Assembly: GCA_001839685.1 (NCBI GenBank)
Contig: MLAK01000628.1
Location: 1 to 64,000, forward strand
Length of the DNA stretch: 64,000 bases
Source of the DNA: Tritrichomonas foetus
Taxonomy: Eukaryota; Parabasalia; Tritrichomonadida; Tritrichomonadidae
Reading direction: 5' to 3'
Below are positions 50,308 through 59,525 of the stretch, in pieces. Every line of letters begins with the position of its first letter. Within the stretch, counting starts at the first letter, position 1. The notes under the pieces were generated by a model, which saw nothing but the letters and a program-made list of their open reading frames with translations, made no database searches and was not told the origin of the DNA. The position numbers and the translations under genes were made by a program.

Positions 50308-50702
50308 TTTTTTTTTTTTTGTTGTTGTGTTAATTTAATGGCATCTTCTTCTATGACAGCACATTCAAACCATCGTCTTCTAATGACCTTATTTGATTTA
50401 AAATTGTATTTCTGGGAAATTCATCGCTCGAATGAATTACCAAAATAATAATAAGTTTTATCATTAAAGTATCTTTTAACCTGGCCAAAGAAGTTTTCTG
50501 AATTAATTGTACTAATTTTCCCGACTGAATAAGAATAGGGAATATTTTGTAATATGATAATTACCGATGAAAAATAGTTTGCAAGATGAATACAAGCTTT
50601 TTTATTATAAAAAGCAATAAATTTTTTAGAAGCAATTATGTTATTACAATACAATGTATTGTAGTTAAATATAGTGAACAATGATATATAACTTATTTTC
50701 AA
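50308..50702 (-). pseudogene. 3' fragment of an unidentified gene
   Basis: The minus frame reads GKISTINSENFFGQVKRYF, NDKTYYYFGNSFER, then an in-frame TGA at 50421. It continues with plausible sequence (ISQKYNFKSNKVIRRRWF, ECAVIEEDAIKLTQQQ) to a stop near 50308. The NSENFFGQVKRY motif recalls the region where many transposases recognise their ends or re-enter the catalytic core, but I cannot assign a family. The stop makes it a pseudogene unless TGA is read through. Confidence 0.4.
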
Positions 50703-51601
50703 TCTTTTTATTCATGTTAATAATTTACAACATGATAATAAATTAATAGAAGCGCATGGAATCAAATACAAAAAAATAAATAATCTTCGTCTAAAAACCT
50801 TTTGTAAAATGTTATCTGAAAATAATAAATAAGAGAAATAATCATCCATCGCATTTAACGAGTTACTCGACCATATATAGCTTGGCATTGTGCTATGGTA
50901 TTAGAGAAATGTTTTTTAAGGCATTGATTCTTTCGAATAAAAATTTTTTAAGGATACGATTCCATATTTTGCTAAATACTTCTTAATTCTCTTGAGAATA
51001 TGAACCGGATCATTTGGAGTCATGATGCAATCACCGAGTTTTAATAATGTAGAACTTTTTCGAAAATTTCTTGAATACTACTTACAAACAGAAAAAATAC
51101 AAAAAACTCTTTGGTGAGCAGGCTGACCTATTGGTTTAATTTTTAATTTAACTTATAAGAAATGAATCATATCTAAAATAATTAGGATTTAGGGTAAGCG
51201 ATCCTTTATAATAGAAAACCACGGTTTTTGAAATTATTATTTTTTCTATCCTTTATAATCATTAAACTTCAAAATGACATAATATTTATTATATTTAAAT
51301 ATAATTATGATTATCTCATAAAATATGAATCAAAATAATAATTTTTTACTCGAAAAAAAAAATAGGATATATAATTGCCTATATGTAAGGTGACCATTCT
51401 GTTGAGCACTTTTATGTGCATATATTATTAGGTTATCTAGTATGTAATGATGCAGTGTTTTTCTTTTTTCGAGATACTTATCCTGCCATAAGAAAAAGTT
51501 CATTCAAAAATATCTTTATGCGATTTTCAGTGATGATTACTCATTTCAACTTTATTTATCAAAAAGAAAGGATTTTGAAGCTTCTTATATGAATAAATTA
51601 T
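50703..51601. other. Gene-free AT-rich region
   Basis: No reading frame, hairpin or known motif of note. It is flanked by two decayed genes. Confidence 0.4.
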
Positions 51602-53667
51602 TTGATGAACGCTGTTCAATGCAAGCTTGCTCATGCAAGAGAGGTCAAAACCTATCAGGAGACAATTACAAAACTCCAAAACGAAATGAAAACGTTACGA
51701 ATGGAAATGGGTCGATTAAATCACGACAACATCTCCGCTTTACATACAATTTCGACTAACCACCAAAGAATGTCTCCTATACTCAAAGGCATTGTCGCAA
51801 ACTCTTCAAAGGCTCTAAATGGATTTAGATACCACCCAGAAACCATGGTGTTTGCATATGATATACAGTCTCATTCAGCTTCTGGATATGAGATTCTACG
51901 AAATCAAATACGTTTTCCATTAGTTTAAACTCTCCATACCCAATTTAAAGAAGAGCTATCATCCATTCAGAATGATTTAGTCGATTTAGCAAAAATATCT
52001 AATATATGCCACCAATATCGTTCATCACAAAATTTAAATTCACAATATTTCATTCAACCCAATTTATCCGTTGATGCTCTATGTTTTAAACCATATGTCA
52101 TAGTTGATGAAACAGGGAAAGTAACATGGCTTAAAAATGTTAAGGAAGTTGATAATCAAACTCTATATAATTGACAATGTGACATTACAAAATTTGAATC
52201 TTTTTTGAAAAGAATATTCAAAACACAATATCATCGGCTTTTGTTTGTCAAGTCCAGCCGTTGAATCCCACTTTACCTAATTTTATCATTCACATTGAAA
52301 CGGCAGTCAATTGGAAAGCATCCGACATTCAAATAGAACAATTAGACTATTTAAAAAGAAAATTAAAAATTCGTATTTGGTAATTTCATCTTTTTAATTC
52401 GATAGAGACAAAGCATATTCTTCATTTCATTGGCAATATTTCAATCAATACATCAATAGCATTATTATTGAAGCATCGTTTCTTAATGAATAAATATTAC
52501 ATTTTATTAAAATAATTTCAGATCCGCTTCATTGTCTTAAAAGAATTAGACATAGATAGTTAATTATTCTTGATGGAACTAATATAATATTTGTTTCCAG
52601 ACAACTAGTAAAATAGATTTACATTTAATCATGTCTCAGTTACAATATCAATATATTACTTTTAATAATTATTAAATAACCAAAATGCATGACTCGCATC
52701 CCTTAAAATTATTTTCAATTAAGTCGCTGCATATTCTATTAGAAAAAAATAATATCCCTGGAACGACGTTTTTTTTTCCTTTATCATTAATTGCGACATC
52801 AATAAATTCCTTTCTTAATTCAGATCGTTTTTATGATTTTATGGAAATTACATTTCATTTTATATTATTTTATTATCGAAATTTTCAAGAGTATTATCCA
52901 AAAAGGTTAAATATTTCTCAATATAAAAACGTATCCAAACCAACAATGATTATATTGGATGAGTAACTAATTTTAGAAATATTAAATTCTTTATTTTCAA
53001 TATTATCAACATTGGCTTTGAATGATGGAATATTTAATATAGAAAACTTATTTTCATCGCCATACATTTGGAAAGACAAAGATGAGGTCTAAATATTTTC
53101 TAACTTTTTATCTTTAACACGAAGTATGGCTGTCGATGAACTATTACTCACAAAGAGAATTAGTTATGGAAAAAAAAAGCAAAAAAAGAAAAACTTATTC
53201 CAAATTCATTGTGGATTTTCTAAAGATAATTATAGTCTCTATTTTTCCGATCTAATCACAACATTGCATTAGCGTTTGTAAATATTTTCGAAATAGAAAA
53301 TACCGAAACAATTAACAACAAAGAACAAATAGTGAATACATTTATTAACCAACTTTTCTCGATGAATCTAATCATAAAATCCTTTGAAAAACGTTTAACT
53401 TCTAACAAAGTTTCAATAGGTGTGTAAAACTGTTCACAGAGTAAAGCTTTATGTTCATCAAAGCATGTTTATCATAGTTCTATGGGATGTGACATTAAGG
53501 ATAGAATTAATAAAATATTGGGACATTGTGTAAAAAAAGATGAATTAGTTTTGATAGCGAAAAACGTGACAGAACAGTCTCGAATTCCCATTCAAAGAGA
53601 AGATTTACAAACTATTTCCTCTATTATTATGTGTTGTTCAACGAATTGGGAGATTATTGGTCCATAA
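51602..53667 (+). pseudogene. Decayed DDE-type transposase gene (P-element/THAP9-like?)
   Basis: A reading frame can be followed over about 2 kb with many stops and at least one frame change. It starts with a coiled stretch (TYQETITKLQNEMKTLRME), then NGFRYHPETMVFAYDIQSH and SASGYEILRNQIRFPL. This pattern (RY-PE, then a helix ending Y-LR, then PLP-like) resembles the start of P-element/THAP9 transposases. Past the stop at 51926 the same frame continues (KPYVIVDETGKVTWLKN). Further open segments lie at 52685-52966 and 53482-53667, the last in another frame and ending GCDIKDRINKILGHC...NWEIIGP. Assignment of family is by resemblance only; that it is a dead gene is clear. Confidence 0.5.
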
Positions 53668-54430
53668 TTATTGAATTTGTCATATGCTCAAAATGAATAT
53701 ATTTTTCATACAAAGTGATAGTAAATTTTAAAACTTATAAATTATTTTACATTACAATGGGACTTTTTTGGATATCGAGAAATCATTTTTTTCATCAGTT
53801 ATCTGAGCGTGAGTGAATTTTGAAGTTTCATTGAGTTGGTTAATGAATACTTGGTTAACTATCTTTCAAAAAAAAAAACGAATAATTTCATATTACAAGA
53901 CATATAAACCCATTCTAAAAAGTCTTATTTTAACTAAACATAGCTAATATTTTTTCATTTTTATTAAAACATTTTCTTATCAATATATTATTATTTACAA
54001 TACCTAAAGAATACCTCCAGTGCTGATTTTTATTATGGAAATTTTTGTGTTCGAAAAACTGTTTGGGAGATGTAGTGAGAACAACTCTGTTATCTTTCTA
54101 ATTTACTATAGTACTGAAAAGTACAATTATTATTAAATTTAATATAGTGACAAATTTTGGTTGGTTTGTAAACTATTCAAATGTAAAAATTTGAGAGAAA
54201 AAAAATCGGTTAAGATTCGTTTCGAAAACATTGGAAAGCAAATCGAAACATTTTGAAAGCTTTTCGAAAAATATTTTAATTTCTTATATAAACCTTTGAA
54301 ATACTGAAATTCTATTTCGAAACACTAAGAAAACCAATTCGAAAACGACTATATATATATAAATAATCAAAAAATGGGGATAAAACATTTATAAAACACA
54401 ACTAGTTAAAACATACAAACAATAAAAACA
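53668..54430. other. Intergenic region with short 21-bp periodicity
   Basis: AT-rich. At 54223-54275 an imperfect 21-bp repeat is present: CGAAAACATTGGAAAGCAAAT, CGAAACATTTTGAAAGCTTTT and a partial third copy. A further TTCGAAA series continues to 54340. No gene seen. Confidence 0.5.
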
Positions 54431-55693
54431 TTAAGGTTTCGATTGATGGCTCGGTTCAAAACCGCCATAAGGTTCCATCAAGTGCACACGATATTTTTTC
54501 AAATATCCGCTTGCAAAATCTTTGAAACTGTCGATTTCAGAAATTGAATCAGCTAAATCTTTATTATTTGATACAGCATCAAAAATGGCACTTAAGATGG
54601 GGTAAGCAGAATATCCAATCAATCCATATTCTTTCAATTGCGCTTCAATCATTAAAACAGGTGCAAATTTAATTACAACAGAACAATTAATTTCGGAATA
54701 CTTCAAAGACTCAATTACAAAATTACGAATAGAAATATGAAATTCAGAACACTTGTCGAACTTTATAAAGTATCTAAACAAGTCTGCCAAAAAGTTAATG
54801 TTTACAAAACTTGTCGATATTTTTAGACAAGTTGTCAAAACATTCAAAGAACAAGAATGATGTCTGTGAATATCTTTGTCAAGTGATAAAAAAATGCTCA
54901 TTGATGGTTCAATAAAAAACTTTAAGAATTCTTCTGGAAGAATTGGAATAATACTGCTTATGGCTGCCCATTGTGCATCAATTACATAGCTCGGAGCATC
55001 GAATGTTTGAAGTAAACAATTCATTATATTGATATCTGAATAGGCTGATGAAAAAATTGGATTTTTGGCACCAGATTCAATTATCTTAAAAAGTGCCTCG
55101 GTTTTAAGAAATACTATATTATTGTAATCTGAAATATTACATCCTTTATAATTTAATTGAACTAATTCTTGAGAAACAAACTCTGGAAAGTTCATTTTAT
55201 TCAAATGTTCTTGAGCTTTCGTAAAAATTTTATGAGTAGAAAAAAGCATAATAAATAAATTCCTTATTCCGATAATTTCCGGATGTTTTAAGAGACAATA
55301 TAAATATCCGCAAGATGATGATGCTTTATCTGGTTCTAATGTAAAAACATAAGATATTATATCTGATAGTCTATTAAGCATAATTTCTGTGGGATTGCTT
55401 TCTGAAAAAACTTCTTCTGCGCAATTTATTAAATTATCATCCTTTGAGATAGCTCGTATTATTGTCGGATGGCGAAATGATATTAAAGTATATGCTGTGT
55501 CTGATAAGTAATTTCGTTCTTTCAATAATGCGAGTGATAACAAACCTTTAATATTTCCGATTAAATAATTAATTAAAGGTTTGTAATCTAAATGAAATAG
55601 ATCTTTCGTAACCTCGTTAGTTATAACTTTTTCGATCGGAGAATTAATGTTATGTAAATATTGGTCGAGTTCCATCGATGTTGGGGTGATCAT
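54431..55693 (-). CDS. Helical protein, possibly SAPS-like (PP6 regulatory subunit)
   Basis: A 420-residue all-helical protein without signal peptide or membrane segment. The N-terminal 170 residues resemble the layout of SAPS-domain regulators of protein phosphatase 6. An opening helix leads into a block with SDTAYTLISFRHPTIIRAIS, where SAPS proteins have a YP-I-CEIL motif. It continues through LSDIISYVFTLEPDKASS (the I-SRKPEQ region) and LLKHPEII (the hydrophobic HI block). The similarity is faint and other HEAT/ARM-like families fit too. ATG at 55693, with an alternative ATG 18 bases on. GATTGAAAAAGTTTG lies about 93-107 bases upstream. Real gene, uncertain function. Confidence 0.75.
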   Translation of the reverse strand: MITPTSMELDQYLHNINSPIEKVITNEVTKDLFHLDYKPLINYLIGNIKGLLSLALLKERNYLSDTAYTLISFRHPTIIRAISKDDNLINCAEEVFSESNPTEIMLNRLSDIISYVFTLEPDKASSSCGYLYCLLKHPEIIGIRNLFIMLFSTHKIFTKAQEHLNKMNFPEFVSQELVQLNYKGCNISDYNNIVFLKTEALFKIIESGAKNPIFSSAYSDINIMNCLLQTFDAPSYVIDAQWAAISSIIPILPEEFLKFFIEPSMSIFLSLDKDIHRHHSCSLNVLTTCLKISTSFVNINFLADLFRYFIKFDKCSEFHISIRNFVIESLKYSEINCSVVIKFAPVLMIEAQLKEYGLIGYSAYPILSAIFDAVSNNKDLADSISEIDSFKDFASGYLKKYRVHLMEPYGGFEPSHQSKP

Positions 55694-55884
55694 TGATTTC
55701 CCCTTAATTTTTATGACCTATCGTTATTCTCGAGGAATTTTATGAGGCTATTTACGGTTATTATTCAAATATTGAAATAAGAGACGATTGAAAAAGTTTG
55801 CATATGGAGAGATGATGTAAAATCCTATATTTTTAAACGGCCTTTCATTTCACCTTGATGTAATCCTTTGAAATCTAAAATTTC

Positions 55885-56703
55885 ATGTTTTTTCTCATTT
55901 TCTATGAGATACTCCTCATCTCTCCTGTTATTTACATGAAAAATGATATTCCATTTCACAGTCGTTTACAATCAAAATCGATTTTATTTGAATCCGCTTT
56001 TGAAGATGTAGAATGTGCCGGAAAAAACACTTTCGTTAATCGTTTGGGCAAATGTGAATGTCTTTCAAAATTTCCTTACGGTAACCCTGATTCGGAAACA
56101 GGATGTTGGGGATGCTCTCCTCCCTGTGATTCGAATGCAGAATGCTTTTCGTCAAACCAATGTAGATGTCTTCCTGGATTTCTTGGTGATGGTGTAGATT
56201 TATGTGAAAAGCCGATTCCAGAATTGCTTTTTGTTGAGCCTCTGAATGATTCCATTAATGGTGGAAATGATATTTTCTTTACAATTAAATCACCACCAGA
56301 ATATAACATAACACAAGCTTTTTGTAGATTTGGACCGATTTCTGTTCCTGCAACTTTTTCAAACACTTCACTTTTTATATGCAAGTCACCAAAAAATAAA
56401 CCAGGGAATTTCAAAGTTGCTGCTTCTTTTGATTCATCCAAATGGTCAACTGAAAACATAATTTTCGTTTATTATGACACTGGTATTAATACATTTTCTT
56501 ATACTATCTCATTTGTATTAATTCTGATGATTTCCATGATTTTAATTGTCCTTTTATGGTATTATAACAAAAGACAAGAGCCATATGATCAAGCAGAGGA
56601 AATGCTTCCGTTGAATAAATGGCACATGAATCAAGAACAGGTTGTTGCAGTTGAAGAAAAAACTTTTTGGGATTTTTTAGTCAATATTTTTATTTCTAGT
56701 TGA
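55885..56703 (+). CDS. EGF/IPT-like type I membrane protein
   Basis: A 272-residue single-pass surface or endomembrane protein. A hydrophobic signal peptide covers about residues 1-17. A cysteine-rich EGF-like block with C57, C59, C74, C77, C81, C87, C93, C95 and C107 (ECFSSNQCRCLPGFLGDGVD) lies at about 44-107. An IPT/TIG-like beta domain follows at about 112-198, with a probable C147-C166 disulphide. The single membrane span is 204-227, followed by a 45-residue cytoplasmic tail containing EEMLPL. It would be an adhesion or receptor-like protein. N-glycosylation sites NIT and NTS are present. ATG at 55885; the gene is divergent from the SAPS-like gene across 191 bases. Confidence 0.85.
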   Translation: MFFLIFYEILLISPVIYMKNDIPFHSRLQSKSILFESAFEDVECAGKNTFVNRLGKCECLSKFPYGNPDSETGCWGCSPPCDSNAECFSSNQCRCLPGFLGDGVDLCEKPIPELLFVEPLNDSINGGNDIFFTIKSPPEYNITQAFCRFGPISVPATFSNTSLFICKSPKNKPGNFKVAASFDSSKWSTENIIFVYYDTGINTFSYTISFVLILMISMILIVLLWYYNKRQEPYDQAEEMLPLNKWHMNQEQVVAVEEKTFWDFLVNIFISS

Positions 56704-57075
56704 GTTCTTACTAGTAAGATTATCTTGCGTGTATATTTTGTTAGGAATTAATAATATTGTTATATATTTGCTATTTGCGTGTTTTTAGAATAGAATAAAA
56801 TAAATATTCCATGTATATTACATTAGTTGTTTTAATTATGTTTCACTCTTGATTACCAAATTTTCTCGGATTTATTTTGTGTTCATATCAGAAATGGTAA
56901 TACCCTTACTTTAAAACTTAATAAAGTTTTTTATGCTTTTAATAATACGTATTACGTAATATGATTAATTATCTCTAAAAAAGAGTTCACAACAGGATAG
57001 TTATCTTATCAAATTTGATTCTATGATTATAAGGCGAATAATATAGGCTAAAATTCAAACAAAGTAGTCATTTTG
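56704..57075 (+). promoter_or_regulatory. Intergenic with initiator before the PUS3 gene
   Basis: AT-rich. TCATT at 57068-57072 matches the trichomonad initiator TCA-Y-W and ends only three bases before the ATG at 57076, which fits the short 5' untranslated regions of these protists. An ATACGTATTACGTAATATG palindrome-like stretch lies at about 56945-56963. Confidence 0.55.
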
Positions 57076-58164
57076 ATGAGCGAGAAAAAAGGAAAAACAA
57101 AGAAGCCATTTTCTTTCGATCAATTCCACGAGCGTCAAATTGCCCTCCGTATCGCCTACATTGGATGGGATTTGAAAGGATTTGTTATGCAAAAAGATAC
57201 AGAAGAAACAGTCGAAGGATATATTTTTCGAGCACTCGATCGAGCCCGTTTAATCAAAAACATGGACAGACAAGTTTGCCACTACTCTTTATGTGGACGA
57301 ACAGACGTCGGAGTTTCTGGGATTGGCAATGTCATATCTGTCAGAGTCCGATCAGTTTTTCCTTCAGGAAAAGGCTCAATTAAGAACGAGAAAGCTACTG
57401 TGAATAAGGAAGAAGAACTGAATTACCTCCAAATACTAAATGGAATACTCCCACCTATGATCAGAGTTACTGCTGTTGCTTATGTCGATCCAGATTTCAA
57501 TGCTAGGTATGCATGCACTTCGCGAAGTTACCGTTATTTGTTCCATAAGTTCAACAAGAATTTAGACAAAATGCGAGAAGCAGCAAGCTATCTTATTGGC
57601 GAGCATGATTATCGTGGCTTTTGTAAATTCTCACCAAATAACACTTCACATTGTGTTCGAAAAATTTTTAGTATAGATTTTAACGAAATCTCAAATGGTT
57701 TATATTATTTTCAAATTGTTGGATCAGGTTTTATCTGGCATCAAATTCGATGCATTGCTTCAATATTGTTTATGGTTGGTGATGGTTTTGAAGAACCAAC
57801 AATTGTGCAGGATTTACTTGACGTGAAGCGTTTCCCTGGAAGACCGCAATATGCGATTGCAGATCCGAAACCACTCATTTTCTGGATGGCTGAGTATGAT
57901 GGCGTGGAATGGCAGGTGCCAAAAGATAATGAAATTCAAATATCAAAACTTACAACATTTAACACAATGCTAACTGATCATGATATTTGTAATGGCGTTT
58001 TACGATTGTTCAACGGTGGAGGGCCGACTGAACATCAAGTGAAGAAGAAACATACACCTGTAGCTTCTTTACAACTTGCCAGATCTGTTGAAGAGCTTCT
58101 TGAGGAGCACAAGGCTGAAAATGAAGGAAATGCAATCAGTGATGAACCTGATTATGATGAATAA
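57076..58164 (+). CDS. PUS3: PUS3/Deg1-type tRNA pseudouridine synthase
   Basis: TruA-family enzyme that isomerises uridine to pseudouridine at tRNA positions 38/39 (Deg1/PUS3). The catalytic motif CGRTDVGVS is at about 73-81, with Asp77 the catalytic residue. The LRIAYIGWDLKGF strand that opens the fold is at about 24-36. RYACTSRSYRYLF and GSGFIWHQIRCIASILFMVG match the family's RNA-binding and C-terminal signatures. The motifs favour PUS3 over PUS1. The frame opens with TTG at 57073, but the ATG at 57076 follows the TCATT initiator at once. The protein is 362 residues, usual for the catalytic core; a short acidic tail ends the protein. Confidence 0.94.
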   Translation: MSEKKGKTKKPFSFDQFHERQIALRIAYIGWDLKGFVMQKDTEETVEGYIFRALDRARLIKNMDRQVCHYSLCGRTDVGVSGIGNVISVRVRSVFPSGKGSIKNEKATVNKEEELNYLQILNGILPPMIRVTAVAYVDPDFNARYACTSRSYRYLFHKFNKNLDKMREAASYLIGEHDYRGFCKFSPNNTSHCVRKIFSIDFNEISNGLYYFQIVGSGFIWHQIRCIASILFMVGDGFEEPTIVQDLLDVKRFPGRPQYAIADPKPLIFWMAEYDGVEWQVPKDNEIQISKLTTFNTMLTDHDICNGVLRLFNGGGPTEHQVKKKHTPVASLQLARSVEELLEEHKAENEGNAISDEPDYDE

Positions 58165-58299
58165 GAATTTTTTAACTTATCAGATTCGTATATTTTTTCC
58201 CCCTTTGGCTATTTACTATTGATAATGTTCATGCATACTTGGTTTATGAATAAGAATATAATAAATATTAGTAATAAAATGAAATACTATCTAATCATA

Positions 58300-58515
58300 T
58301 TATTAATGATATTCATGTTATTAATGATATTCATGTTATTAATGATGTTAATGTTATTAATGATGTTAATGTTATTAATGATATTCATGTTATTAATGAT
58401 ATTCATGTTATTAATGATGTTAATGTTATTAATGATGTTAATGTTATTAATGATATTCATGTTATTAATGATATTCATGTTATTAATGATGTTAATGTTA
58501 TTAATGATATTCCAC
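58300..58515. repeat. 18-bp minisatellite with a 72-bp higher order
   Basis: Twelve 18-bp units of two types alternate in pairs: type F (TTATTAATGATATTCATG) and type L (TTATTAATGATGTTAATG). The order is FFLLFFLLFFLF, so the four-unit block of 72 bases repeats. Both strands are open through it (18 is divisible by 3), giving spurious frames. It lies after PUS3 and before the convergent 3' end of the HhH-GPD-like gene. Confidence 0.95.
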
Positions 58516-58659
58516 TTGTAAAAAAAAGATTCCTGAAAAAGTAGTTTTTTAGACTTCAATTCTTCTGTGAAAATAAATACCTGTTTTCTGAAATCAAAAT
58601 TTCAAAATTGCATGATTTATGCGTTTTTATACTGTATTTATTGGAATTTAAATAATAAC

Positions 58660-59286
58660 TTATCGAAGAGCATATCCCCCATGGCAGCATTCTGCTTCTT
58701 CTCCTCTGTTATGTGACAGCCAAACCCAAAGTGCAAAATCGACAGTTCCTTGCTTTCTCTTTAGCTTCTCTGCAATTTCCTTTGTAACTTTATTCACCAT
58801 ATCTTCTGATTTATCGCCAGTAATTTTTTCAACCCATTTACAGAGATGCAAATCTGGTTTTGCGCATGATAATAATCCAATGTTACGAGCTAAATGGTAT
58901 TTTGTGATATTTCCGATGTATGGCAAATTTAATAAATCATCAACAGATTTGAATGATTCTCTCGTTTCTTCCCAATTTTCTTTATTGTCCCAGACTTTTT
59001 TAATAGAATCCAATTTTCTCTGATTTTTAAAAATTTCTTGCATTTTGGCCATGTTGCCTTTGCAATCAACCAATAATGGTGTTAATCGAGCTGCAATTTT
59101 GCCTTTGAATCCTGATGCCATAACAACATAAACATATTCATAAAAGAAATCATCAAAATTTTTGAGTAATCCGTTCAAGCTGTTGATTCGCTCCATATCC
59201 GATTTATGCGTGTCCAGCGTAAAATTGTATGCTTCTAAATAATCTTTCATCGCGGCATCGAATTGTTTCTTCGGTAAACTTGACAT
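58660..59286 (-). CDS. HhH-GPD-like protein (DNA glycosylase fold)
   Basis: A 208-residue helical protein resembling base-excision DNA glycosylases. A helix-hairpin-helix (LPYIGNITKYHLARNIGL) lies at about 121-138, and AKPDLHLCKWV follows with Asp145 where the HhH-GPD catalytic Asp is expected. A Lys in the HhH, typical of bifunctional enzymes, is not evident. There are two Cys near the C-terminus (AECCHGGY), not a 4Fe-4S cluster. The protein is compact and lacks extra domains, so it might be a small viral- or archaeal-type glycosylase relative. Its role in DNA repair is inference from the fold. ATG at 59286. MCM6 lies 239 bases upstream on the same strand. Confidence 0.7.
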   Translation of the reverse strand: MSSLPKKQFDAAMKDYLEAYNFTLDTHKSDMERINSLNGLLKNFDDFFYEYVYVVMASGFKGKIAARLTPLLVDCKGNMAKMQEIFKNQRKLDSIKKVWDNKENWEETRESFKSVDDLLNLPYIGNITKYHLARNIGLLSCAKPDLHLCKWVEKITGDKSEDMVNKVTKEIAEKLKRKQGTVDFALWVWLSHNRGEEAECCHGGYALR

Positions 59287-59525
59287 TCTTCAAGAATTTT
59301 GAAATTTCATCTATTTTAAACGTAAATTTTTCAAATTTTTAATAATGCAATCTTCCCAAATCTGTTGAATGTTGAAAGATGAAAATGAATATAAAAAGTT
59401 TCTATTAGAAGTCGAGAATTTGAATAAATAAAAAGATTTTGTTAAAGTCATTTACAAAATTAGATTTTATTATTATAAAAATGTCTCGTGTGTATAAAAG
59501 ATTATAAATTATTTTATTAAGAAAT

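Noticed and set aside
58219..58559. Open frames of 90-100 codons on both strands
   Set aside because: Produced by the 18-bp satellite, which has no stop in these frames.
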